From JBMTVT01 sp049451635 (GTDB taxonomy: Bacteria > Bacteroidota > Bacteroidia > Flavobacteriales > Flavobacteriaceae), in assembly GCA_049451635.1 (NCBI GenBank), contig JBMTVT010000054.1, positions 1-14,632 of the forward strand: a stretch of DNA of 14,632 bases, given 5' to 3'. Below, piece after piece: positions 1 to 6,172 of the stretch. The first letter of the stretch is position 1; each line of letters begins with the position of its first letter. The translations under genes and the position numbers were made by a program. A model generated the notes under the pieces. That model did not search any database. It saw nothing but the letters and a program-made list of their open reading frames with translations, and was not told where the DNA came from.

Positions 1-322
1 TACTGGTAACTATAAAGTTAAAAGTTGTATAAACCAGCTCGTCTGTAAGTGCTTCACAATTATTATTGTTAAGCACATAAGTTACTGGTGCAACAGTACG
101 AATATTGTTTTCTTTAAGATAATAAAATTCCTTAAAGGAGTGACATGTTGAAGGCCTAAAGTAATTTACCGTAATAGGGTAGGTTATCCCAAGTGTAAAT
201 TCACTGGGGATATCAACGCTCTCTACAGGTAAAACTTCAAAACTATAACTCGTATCATCATTGTTTGTGCTGCATGATGCTAGGCATAAAAAAATAAAGC
301 AAAATGCAATAATTTTTTTCAT
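1..322 (-). CDS. Putative lipoprotein, 5' part of gene (unidentified)
   Basis: The gene runs off the left edge of the window; 107 residues are visible from the ATG at 322-320. The N-terminus is a lipoprotein signal: two lysines after Met1, a hydrophobic stretch from about residue 4 to 15, and the lipobox LASC with Cys17 as the predicted lipidated residue. After the signal come a polar Ser/Asn/Asp linker (STNNDDTS) and a beta-rich sequence with two further cysteines (Cys60 and Cys89). I do not recognise the family. The protein should be exported and anchored to a membrane, in Bacteroidota often the outer membrane. It lies downstream of recA on the same strand but is separated from it by a terminator, so it is probably transcribed on its own. 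A weak -10-like element (TTTATTTG) lies just before the start. Confidence 0.8.
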   Translation of the reverse strand, partial: MKKIIAFCFIFLCLASCSTNNDDTSYSFEVLPVESVDIPSEFTLGITYPITVNYFRPSTCHSFKEFYYLKENNIRTVAPVTYVLNNNNCEALTDELVYTTFNFIVTS

Positions 323-397
323 AGCAAATAAATTTGGGTTAAATACATGTTTGCACTTTGTAGATGCAGATATAAAGAAATGGTTGCGTACAAAATT

Positions 398-423
398 AAA
401 AAATCCCGAATTAACGGGATTTT
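398..423 (-). terminator. Rho-independent terminator of recA
   Basis: A 9-bp perfect stem (AAAATCCCG at 400-408 with CGGGATTTT at 415-423, 6-nt loop) begins 4 bp beyond the recA stop codon. Read on the minus strand, the stem is followed by a T-rich tract. The stem is A/T-rich at its base, so it may work weakly on the plus strand as well. Confidence 0.85.
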
Positions 424-426
424 AAA

Positions 427-1428
427 TTATTTTTGGGTTACAGCTTCTCTAACCTTGGCTTCCAACTCATCCATGAGTTCAGGGTTGTCTTTAATCAATG
501 CTTTAACAGCATCGCGCCCTTGCCCTAATTTGGTATCATCATAACTAAACCACGACCCACTTTTTTTAATAATTTCATGATCAACGGCCAAATCCAATAT
601 TTCTCCAACTTTACTTACGCCTTCACCATACATAATATCGAACTCTGCAGTCTTAAAAGGAGGTGCGACCTTATTTTTAACCACTTTAACTCGGGTTTTA
701 TTACCGGTAACATCGCCATTGGTTTCTTTTATTTGTGTAGAACGACGTATGTCTAACCTCACGGAAGCATAGAATTTAAGAGCATTACCACCTGTTGTTG
801 TTTCTGGGTTGCCAAACATAACGCCAATTTTTTCACGTAACTGGTTAATAAATATAACAGTACAATTGGTTTTACTGATAGATGCAGTAAGCTTTCTTAA
901 AGCTTGTGACATTAAACGCGCATGTAATCCCATTTTTGAATCTCCCATTTCGCCTTCAATCTCACTTTTTGGTGTTAAGGCCGCAACAGAATCTATAACG
1001 ACAATATCGATAGCCCCAGAACGAATTAAATTATCGGCAATTTCTAAAGCTTGTTCGCCGTTATCAGGCTGTGAAATAATTAAATTATCAATATCTACGC
1101 CTAATTTTTCAGCATAAAATCTATCAAATGCGTGTTCTGCATCAATAAATGCTGCAATGCCACCAGCTTTTTGAGCCTCGGCTATGGCGTGTAAGGTTAA
1201 AGTGGTTTTACCTGAAGATTCAGGGCCATAAATTTCTATAACACGCCCGCGTGGGTATCCACCAACGCCTAATGCAATATCTAAACCAAGAGAACCTGAT
1301 GGGATAGCATCAACATCTACAATGGCAGAATCACTCATTTTCATTACGGTCCCTTTTCCGTATGCTTTATCTAGTTTGTCTAATGTAAGTTTTAGTGCTT
1401 TTAATTTTGCTTCTTTTTCGCTACTCAT
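427..1428 (-). CDS. recA: Recombinase RecA
   Basis: RecA is the DNA-dependent ATPase that forms filaments on single-stranded DNA. It carries out strand exchange in homologous recombination and acts as co-protease in the SOS response where LexA exists. The 333-residue product shows the Walker A motif GPESSGKT (residues 68-75), the catalytic Glu98 region (DAEHAFD), Walker B (IDIVVIDS, about 140-147), and the loop L2 region that follows INQLREKIGVMFG. The length is slightly below the 353 residues of the E. coli protein because the C-terminal tail is short and mixed in charge, not strongly acidic. The ATG at 1428 gives a normal N-terminus. A terminator follows directly. No LexA-like palindrome was recognised upstream, only a Bacteroidota-type promoter candidate about 30 bp before the start. 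Confidence 0.98.
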   Translation of the reverse strand: MSSEKEAKLKALKLTLDKLDKAYGKGTVMKMSDSAIVDVDAIPSGSLGLDIALGVGGYPRGRVIEIYGPESSGKTTLTLHAIAEAQKAGGIAAFIDAEHAFDRFYAEKLGVDIDNLIISQPDNGEQALEIADNLIRSGAIDIVVIDSVAALTPKSEIEGEMGDSKMGLHARLMSQALRKLTASISKTNCTVIFINQLREKIGVMFGNPETTTGGNALKFYASVRLDIRRSTQIKETNGDVTGNKTRVKVVKNKVAPPFKTAEFDIMYGEGVSKVGEILDLAVDHEIIKKSGSWFSYDDTKLGQGRDAVKALIKDNPELMDELEAKVREAVTQK

Positions 1429-1458
1429 TTTTCTTTATTTTTTTCTGAAGTATGGATG

Positions 1459-1489
1459 CTAAAATACTATAACTTTTTTCACAATACAA
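1459..1489 (-). promoter_or_regulatory. Candidate recA promoter
   Basis: On the minus strand a TTG (1489-1487) is followed after 20 nt by TATTTTAG (1466-1459), which matches the Bacteroidota -7 consensus TAnnTTTG at 7 of 8 positions. Transcription would start near 1453 and give a leader of about 25 nt before the recA ATG. This was read by eye; no transcript data support it. Confidence 0.45.
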
Positions 1490-1516
1490 TTTTATCACGC
1501 AACCTTTTTAAACTTT

Positions 1517-1547
1517 TTGCATCTATTAAGTGTAGTGGAAAATTTTG
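1517..1547 (+). promoter_or_regulatory. Candidate promoter of an orphan small transcript
   Basis: TTG at 1517-1519 within a T-rich stretch is followed after 20 nt by AAATTTTG (1540-1547), 7 of 8 matches to TAnnTTTG. A start near 1553 would place this promoter about 60 bp upstream of the strong plus-strand terminator at 1615-1645. It would explain why a terminator exists there without an annotated gene. Confidence 0.35.
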
Positions 1548-1552
1548 CTATG

Positions 1553-1645
1553 GAAAAGATTATAAAATTTCCCCTAAAAAGGTTTGAAAACACGACTAAC
1601 TCAAACTAATTACTAAAGCACTTTAGTTACTAAAGTGCTTTTTTT
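1553..1645 (+). ncRNA. Candidate small RNA (about 90 nt), unidentified
   Basis: The interval runs from the inferred start of the promoter candidate at 1517-1547 to the end of the T-tract of a strong terminator. No gene is annotated on this strand in the 317-bp divergent spacer between recA and trhO. A 19-codon frame (ATG 1550 to TAA 1609) lies in it, but its ATG sits at or before the predicted transcription start, so translation is doubtful. The RNA matches no family that I recognise (not tmRNA, 6S or a riboswitch). The 5' end is uncertain; only the 3' end is well supported. Confidence 0.35.
1615..1645 (+). terminator. Strong rho-independent terminator without an upstream gene
   Basis: A perfect 12-bp stem (AAAGCACTTTAG at 1615-1626 with CTAAAGTGCTTT at 1630-1641, loop TTA) runs into a T-tract ending at 1645. 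On the opposite strand the stem is not followed by a T-run, so it is oriented for plus-strand transcription. It lies between the divergent genes recA and trhO, where no known plus-strand gene needs to end. It could instead insulate trhO from transcription entering from the left. Confidence 0.75.
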
Positions 1646-1655
1646 ATGGCATCAA

Positions 1656-1685
1656 TTGTAGTCTCTTTTAAAAATTGTACTTTTG
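1656..1685 (+). promoter_or_regulatory. Promoter of the trhO-trhP-ferredoxin operon
   Basis: TTG (1656-1658), a 19-nt spacer and TACTTTTG (1678-1685) match the Bacteroidota housekeeping consensus TTG-N19-TAnnTTTG completely. Transcription should start near 1691, leaving a leader of about 55 nt before the trhO ATG. This is the best promoter match seen in the window. Confidence 0.65.
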
Positions 1686-1707
1686 CTACTTAAAATAAAT
1701 CTCTAAT

Positions 1708-1720
1708 CCGCATTATGCGG
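1708..1720 (+). promoter_or_regulatory. Short G+C-rich hairpin in the trhO leader
   Basis: CCGCA and TGCGG (arms at 1708-1712 and 1716-1720, loop TTA) form a compact hairpin in an otherwise A/T-rich 5' leader. It ends 25 nt before the trhO start. It has no T-tract and so is not a normal terminator. It might affect translation or RNA stability; that role is an inference from its position. Confidence 0.35.
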
Positions 1721-1745
1721 CTTTAACCTTAAAAATTAGTATAGC

Positions 1746-2819
1746 ATGCAACTGTACAATAAATTAAGCGTAAAAGAAAGAGCAGAATTAATCGAGAAGA
1801 CAGGTAAAGATCGATTAACACTTTCTTTTTATAAATACTTCAAAATAATAAACCCTCAGGAGTTTAGAGACCAGCTATTTATAGTTTGGGAGAACTTAGA
1901 TGTTTTAGGGCGTATTTACGTCGCTAAAGAAGGCATTAATGGGCAATTGTCATTACCAGCTGACAGATTTAACGAATTCAAAAATCATATTGATTCAATA
2001 AACTTTTTAAAAGGTATTAGATTAAATATAGCTATAGAGCAAGATAACATGTCCTTTTTAAAACTAAAAGTAAAAGTGCGTGATAAAATTGTAGCCGATG
2101 GTTTAAACGACAACACGTTTGATGTTACCAACAAAGGCATTCATGTAAATGCAGAACAATTTAATACGCTTATTGAAGATAAAAACACTGTTTTGGTAGA
2201 CATGAGAAATCACTATGAGAGCGAAATAGGGCATTTTAAAAATGCTATAACGCCAGATGTAGATACTTTTAGGGAATCATTAGATATTATTGAAGCAGAT
2301 TTAAAAGACCATAAAGAAGAAAAAAACTTAGTAATGTATTGCACAGGGGGTATTCGTTGCGAAAAAGCTAGTGCGTATTTTAAACATAAAGGGTTTAAAA
2401 ATGTTTATCAACTAGAAGGTGGAATTATAGAATACACTCGTCAAGTCAATGAAAAACAATTAGACAATAAATTTATTGGTAAAAATTTTGTTTTTGATGA
2501 GCGTCGTGCTGAAAAAATTAGTGATGATGTTATTGCGCAATGCCATCAATGTGGAAAATCCTGCGATACACACGTTAACTGTGCTAATGATGCTTGCCAT
2601 TTATTATTTATACAATGTGATGATTGTAAAGCCGAAATGGAAAACTGCTGTTCTACAACCTGTATGGAAATAAACAGATTGCCTTACGAAGAGCAAAAAG
2701 CTTTGCGCAAAGGACAAGGCAATAGCAATGATATTTTCAAAAAAGGGCGTGCGGACCACTTGCCTTACAAAAAAGATTTGCGCAATATTTTTGAAACTTT
2801 AAAAGTAAATCAAGACTAG
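1746..2819 (+). CDS. trhO: tRNA uridine(34) hydroxylase TrhO (rhodanese family, YceA-like)
   Basis: TrhO enzymes hydroxylate uridine 34, the wobble base of several tRNAs, to 5-hydroxyuridine using oxygen. They act in the cytoplasm. The 357-residue product is close to the usual length of about 350. It has the family's N-terminal domain (roughly 20-115), a rhodanese domain (about 130-235) with the active-site loop CTGGIRC and the candidate catalytic Cys199, and a cysteine-rich C-terminal part (Cys266, 269, 273, 279, 284, 291, 294, 301, 302, 306) that probably binds metal. The ATG at 1746 fits the family N-terminus; no Shine-Dalgarno sequence is present, which is normal for Bacteroidota. It is the first gene of an operon, and the next gene starts 4 bp after its stop. 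A generic rhodanese role is less likely given the full-length TrhO architecture. Confidence 0.92.
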   Translation: MQLYNKLSVKERAELIEKTGKDRLTLSFYKYFKIINPQEFRDQLFIVWENLDVLGRIYVAKEGINGQLSLPADRFNEFKNHIDSINFLKGIRLNIAIEQDNMSFLKLKVKVRDKIVADGLNDNTFDVTNKGIHVNAEQFNTLIEDKNTVLVDMRNHYESEIGHFKNAITPDVDTFRESLDIIEADLKDHKEEKNLVMYCTGGIRCEKASAYFKHKGFKNVYQLEGGIIEYTRQVNEKQLDNKFIGKNFVFDERRAEKISDDVIAQCHQCGKSCDTHVNCANDACHLLFIQCDDCKAEMENCCSTTCMEINRLPYEEQKALRKGQGNSNDIFKKGRADHLPYKKDLRNIFETLKVNQD

Positions 2820-2823
2820 CACA

Positions 2824-4068
2824 ATGCAAAAGATAGAATTAATGGCGCCTGCAGGCAATTTTGAATCTTTGCAAGCTGCTTTAGATAATGGTGCAGACTC
2901 GGTTTATTTTGGAGTAGAACAACTAAATATGCGTGCGCGTGCGTCTATTAATTTCACTTTAGACGATTTAGAAGAAATCTCTAAACGTTGTCAAGCCAAA
3001 AATGTTAGAACTTACCTAACGTTAAATACCATTATTTACGATCACGATTTATCTATTGTAAAAACGTTAGTAAAAAGAGCGAAAGAAACTAATATTACAG
3101 CTTTAATAGCCATGGATCAAGCGGTAATTGCTGTGGCTAGAGAGTTGGGTATGGAAGTTCATATTTCAACACAAATTAATATCACAAACATCGAAACAGT
3201 TAAGTTTTATGCCATGTTTGCAGATACAATGGTATTAAGTCGCGAGCTTAGTTTACGCCAAGTAAAACATATCACAGAGCAAATTGAAAAAGAACAAATC
3301 AAAGGACCATCAGGTCGTTTGTTAGAGATAGAAATATTTGGTCACGGTGCATTGTGCATGGCGGTTTCTGGTAAGTGTTATATGAGTTTACATTCGCAAA
3401 ACTCGTCTGCAAATCGTGGTGCTTGTAAACAAAATTGCCGAAAAAAATATACCGTTATCGACCAAGAAACTGGTTTTGAAATGGAACTGGATAACGAGTA
3501 TATTATGTCGCCAAAAGACCTCTGTACAATTGATTTTTTAGACCAAGTAGCAGACGCAGGAATTAAAGTTTTAAAAATTGAAGGTCGTGGTCGTGCACCG
3601 GAATATGTCGCTAGAGTGATTAAATGTTACCGAGATGCAATTGATAGTGTAGAAAATGGCACTTACAATAAAGACAAAGTAATTGGTTGGATGCAAGAGT
3701 TAGAAAAAGTCTACAATCGTGGTTTTTGGAGCGGTTATTATTTAGGTCAAAAACTAGGTGAATGGAGTTATAGTTCAGGTTCTCATGCAACACAAAAAAA
3801 AGTTTACATTGGTAAGGGCACTCACTTTTTTCCCAAAGCAAATGTTGGTGAATTTAAAATTGAAGCTTACAACATAAATGTAGGCGACACCATTTTAATA
3901 ACAGGCCCTACAACTGGTGCAAAAGAGTTATTGGTTGATGATATGATGGTGAATGACGAAAAATTAAATGAAGGCAAAAAAGGCGATTTGATTACCCTTA
4001 AATTACCTTTTAGAATTAGACAATCAGACAAACTATACAAAATTGTTGAAAATAAAGTTGATGCTTGA
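2824..4068 (+). CDS. trhP: U32 family protein, probable prephenate-dependent tRNA uridine(34) hydroxylase TrhP
   Basis: U32 'peptidase' proteins of the YegQ/TrhP branch carry out an oxygen-independent hydroxylation of tRNA U34 that needs prephenate and an iron-sulfur cluster; no protease activity is expected. The 414-residue product opens with the family start (MAPAGNFESLQAAL) and contains the U32 signature at residues 170-188, with Cys178 and Cys185. Cys201, Cys205 and Cys234 are further cluster-ligand candidates. A C-terminal beta domain (about 325-410) resembles the one in TrhP. The E. coli protein is somewhat longer (about 450). The gene lies 4 bp after trhO and overlaps the ferredoxin start, so all three are almost certainly one transcript. 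The TrhP role is inferred from family and context; RlhA (23S rRNA hydroxylation) and UbiU/V branches are alternatives, the latter unlikely in a menaquinone-using group. Confidence 0.8.
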   Translation: MQKIELMAPAGNFESLQAALDNGADSVYFGVEQLNMRARASINFTLDDLEEISKRCQAKNVRTYLTLNTIIYDHDLSIVKTLVKRAKETNITALIAMDQAVIAVARELGMEVHISTQINITNIETVKFYAMFADTMVLSRELSLRQVKHITEQIEKEQIKGPSGRLLEIEIFGHGALCMAVSGKCYMSLHSQNSSANRGACKQNCRKKYTVIDQETGFEMELDNEYIMSPKDLCTIDFLDQVADAGIKVLKIEGRGRAPEYVARVIKCYRDAIDSVENGTYNKDKVIGWMQELEKVYNRGFWSGYYLGQKLGEWSYSSGSHATQKKVYIGKGTHFFPKANVGEFKIEAYNINVGDTILITGPTTGAKELLVDDMMVNDEKLNEGKKGDLITLKLPFRIRQSDKLYKIVENKVDA

Positions 4069-4298
4069 TGGTAGTTATTACATTACAACGAAAAAAATGC
4101 ATAGGCTGTAATTATTGTGTAGAGTTGGCTCCAAACCAGTTTCAAATGTCTAAAAAAGACGGGAAAACGGTTTTACTTAATTCAGAAGATAAAAAAGGCT
4201 TTTTCACATTAAAATCTAACGACGAGCTAATTTTTGATCATTGTGGTAATGCCGCAAAAGCATGTCCAGTAAAAATTATATCTGTAAAACAAGTTTAA
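4068..4298 (+). CDS. Small 4Fe-4S ferredoxin
   Basis: This 76-residue protein has the pattern Cys11-x2-Cys14-x2-Cys17 near the N-terminus and a distal Cys66-Pro pair, typical of one-cluster 4Fe-4S ferredoxins of the Pyrococcus type. Cys59, six residues before Cys66, is an extra cysteine that could form a disulfide or be idle. It should carry electrons in the cytoplasm. The start is taken as the ATG at 4068, whose A is also the last base of the TGA stop of the U32 gene (TGATG); a TTG one codon upstream is possible but less likely. This one-base overlap suggests coupled translation. The context points to electron supply for the iron-sulfur U32 protein; this is inference, as free-standing ferredoxins often serve several partners. 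Confidence 0.85.
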   Translation: MVVITLQRKKCIGCNYCVELAPNQFQMSKKDGKTVLLNSEDKKGFFTLKSNDELIFDHCGNAAKACPVKIISVKQV

Positions 4299-4412
4299 GC
4301 ATTCAAAAAGTATCCAATAAAACAGACTATCAATTTATATTATTGTATTCTTCTTTTTTAAGTACTGAGAATAATCATATATTTACAAAACAAAACACAG
4401 TTATGAACCTCC

Positions 4413-4440
4413 ATTCGTAATAATCTAATTATTAACGAAT
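4413..4440 (+). promoter_or_regulatory. Imperfect inverted repeat before the PSP1 gene
   Basis: ATTCGTAATAA (from 4413) and TTATTAACGAAT (ending 4440) pair with one bulged base and enclose TCTAA. The hairpin ends 16 bp before the ATG of the PSP1 gene. It has no T-tract on the plus strand and so is not an obvious terminator for the ferredoxin operon. A weak -7-like TATATTTA at 4378-4385 would place this hairpin in the leader of the next transcript. The rest of the 158-bp spacer shows nothing definite. Confidence 0.3.
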
Positions 4441-4456
4441 TCAATATATAAAATTT

Positions 4457-5644
4457 ATGGCTTGCGCAAGTTGCTCAACAAAAGACGGCTCTCCAAAGGG
4501 CTGCAAAAACAATGGTACTTGTGGAACAGACAGTTGCAATAAGCTAACCGTTTTTGATTGGTTGGCAAATATGTCTCTCCCTAATGGCGAAAAACCCTTT
4601 AACTGGGTTGAGGTACGCTACAAAAATGGCAGAAAAGAATATTATCTTAATTCTGAAAACTTAACATTAAGCATAGGAGATGTTGTAGCTACGCAAGCAA
4701 AAGCAGGTCATGATATAGGGGTAGTAACCTTAACAGGAGAATTGGTACGTGTTCAAATGAAACGTAAAAATATTCCTGAAGACACGCAAGATGCCTTAAA
4801 AATTTACCGAAAAGCCACACAAAAAGATATAGATATCTGGTCTGATGCACGCGATAAAGAAGAACCTATGAAGGTTAAAGCGCGGCAGTTTGCCATAGAT
4901 TTGAAATTGCAGATGAAAATATCTGATATTGAATTTCAAGGGGATGCCAGTAAGGCCACTTTTTATTATACTGCCGAAGACCGTGTAGACTTTAGGGAGC
5001 TTATTAAAATTTTTGCCCGCGAGTTCAGAACACGTATTGAGATGAAACAAGTTGGTTTTCGTCAAGAAGCCGCAAGATTGGGGGGCATTGGTTCTTGTGG
5101 GCGAGAATTGTGTTGTTCCACTTGGTTAACAGATTTCCGTTCGGTTAGTACTTCGGCAGCCCGTTATCAGCAATTATCATTAAATCCACAAAAATTAGCT
5201 GGACAATGCGGCAAACTTAAGTGCTGTTTAAATTATGAACTGGATACTTACCTAGACGCACTAAAGGGTTTTCCTAAAACTGATACTAAACTCCAAACCG
5301 AAAAAGGAACGGCAGTATGCCAGAAAACAGATATTTTTAAAGGGCACTTATGGTACGCTTATGAAGGTGAATGGATGAATTGGCATAAAATAACTACAGA
5401 ACAAGCCAATGAAATTATTGAACTGAACAAGAAAAATAAAAAAGTTGCAAGCTTAGAGGAATTTGCTGTAAATATTGTTGAAGATACTAAAACTGAGTTT
5501 GAAAATGTTGTAGGTCAAGATAGTTTAACAAGGTTTGATAGTCCAAAACGCTCAAATAAACGTAAAAATAACAGGAGCAGGAACCATAGAAACAAAAACA
5601 ATAAAAAAAGAAAATCTCAAAAAACTAATAATGGCACGAAGTAA
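4457..5644 (+). CDS. PSP1 domain protein, RicT-like, with Cys-rich N-terminus and basic tail
   Basis: The 395-residue protein has three parts. Residues 1-30 carry five cysteines (3, 6, 16, 22, 27) in a Gly/Asn-rich segment. Residues about 45-265 form the RicT/PSP1 core, with CGRELCC (214-220) and CGKLKCC (251-257), the paired cysteine motifs found in RicT. Residues about 362-395 are a Lys/Arg/Asn tail that suggests nucleic-acid binding. RicT of Bacillus subtilis is about 275 residues and acts with RicA and RicF, as an iron-sulfur complex, with RNase Y in mRNA maturation. Whether the Bacteroidota protein does this is unknown, and no RicA or RicF is seen here. The last 14 bases overlap the start of gldH, so the two genes are co-transcribed. 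The 3' tail is A-rich and low in complexity, so its exact length may vary between relatives. Confidence 0.88.
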   Translation: MACASCSTKDGSPKGCKNNGTCGTDSCNKLTVFDWLANMSLPNGEKPFNWVEVRYKNGRKEYYLNSENLTLSIGDVVATQAKAGHDIGVVTLTGELVRVQMKRKNIPEDTQDALKIYRKATQKDIDIWSDARDKEEPMKVKARQFAIDLKLQMKISDIEFQGDASKATFYYTAEDRVDFRELIKIFAREFRTRIEMKQVGFRQEAARLGGIGSCGRELCCSTWLTDFRSVSTSAARYQQLSLNPQKLAGQCGKLKCCLNYELDTYLDALKGFPKTDTKLQTEKGTAVCQKTDIFKGHLWYAYEGEWMNWHKITTEQANEIIELNKKNKKVASLEEFAVNIVEDTKTEFENVVGQDSLTRFDSPKRSNKRKNNRSRNHRNKNNKKRKSQKTNNGTK

Positions 5645-6134
5645 TGTAAAATTATTACTTTTTATTTTTTCTTTTATAGGCTTAGTGTCTTGCGATTCTA
5701 ATCGTGTTTTCGATACCTATAAACCTGTTCCAAATAGATGGCATAAAGATTCTATTGTTAGTTTTAAGGTAAACCCACCAGACTCAACAAATGCCTATAA
5801 TCTATTTGTAAATTTAAGAAATACCAATGCCTACAAGTACAATAACTTATTTTTAATTGTAGAAATGGTTTTTCCTCATGGTAAAACCATAAAAGACACT
5901 TTAGAATACAAAATGGCTGAACCTAATGGTAAGCTTTTAGGAACAGGATATACCGATGTTAAGGAAAATAAATTGTGGTATAAAGAAGAGGTGGTTTTTA
6001 AAGAAGTGGGGGTTTATATGGTAAATATTCAGCATGCTATGAGAGAAAATGGCAAGGTAAATGGTGTGGTTGAACTTGAGGGTATTACAGATATAGGCTT
6101 TAGGGTTGAAAAGCCAATAATTAGCAACAATTAA
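5631..6134 (+). CDS. gldH: Gliding motility lipoprotein GldH
   Basis: GldH is a lipoprotein needed for gliding motility in Flavobacterium-type bacteria and is associated with the gliding/type IX secretion machinery. The 167-residue product starts with a lipoprotein signal (hydrophobic residues about 7-18, lipobox LVSC, lipidated Cys21) and continues with CDSNRVFDTYKPV and the GldH-type sequence including FPHGKTIKDTLEY. The usual length is about 160. I chose the ATG at 5631 because it puts the signal peptide at the N-terminus; the open frame extends upstream to 5535, but that part is the overlapping Lys/Arg-rich tail of the PSP1 gene read in another frame. It overlaps the PSP1 gene by 14 bp and lies 38 bp before the penicillin-binding protein gene. 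The presence of GldH suggests a gliding organism, or one that keeps the gene for secretion. Confidence 0.88.
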   Translation: MARSNVKLLLFIFSFIGLVSCDSNRVFDTYKPVPNRWHKDSIVSFKVNPPDSTNAYNLFVNLRNTNAYKYNNLFLIVEMVFPHGKTIKDTLEYKMAEPNGKLLGTGYTDVKENKLWYKEEVVFKEVGVYMVNIQHAMRENGKVNGVVELEGITDIGFRVEKPIISNN

Positions 6135-6172
6135 CTTTAAGTACTTATACTTCAAATATTTAAGCACTTGAT

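Noticed and set aside
809..1117. Plus-strand open frame of 102 codons inside recA
   Set aside because: It is antisense to a clearly conserved recA gene and its product shows no recognisable domain, so it is a shadow frame.
1550..1609. 19-codon frame upstream of the orphan terminator as a protein gene
   Set aside because: The ATG falls at or before the inferred transcription start and the peptide is very short. A small RNA explains the interval as well or better.
1615..1641. LexA-type SOS box or REP element upstream of recA
   Set aside because: The palindrome has a T-tract on one side only and a 3-nt loop, as expected for a terminator. It lies about 190 bp from recA and does not match a known SOS box.
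4065..4067. TTG start for the ferredoxin
   Set aside because: An ATG follows immediately at 4068 and overlaps the preceding stop as TGATG, the common arrangement for coupled genes.
5535..5630. Longer gldH start
   Set aside because: This part is the overlapping basic tail of the PSP1 gene read in another frame. Starting at 5631 gives a proper lipoprotein signal with Cys21.
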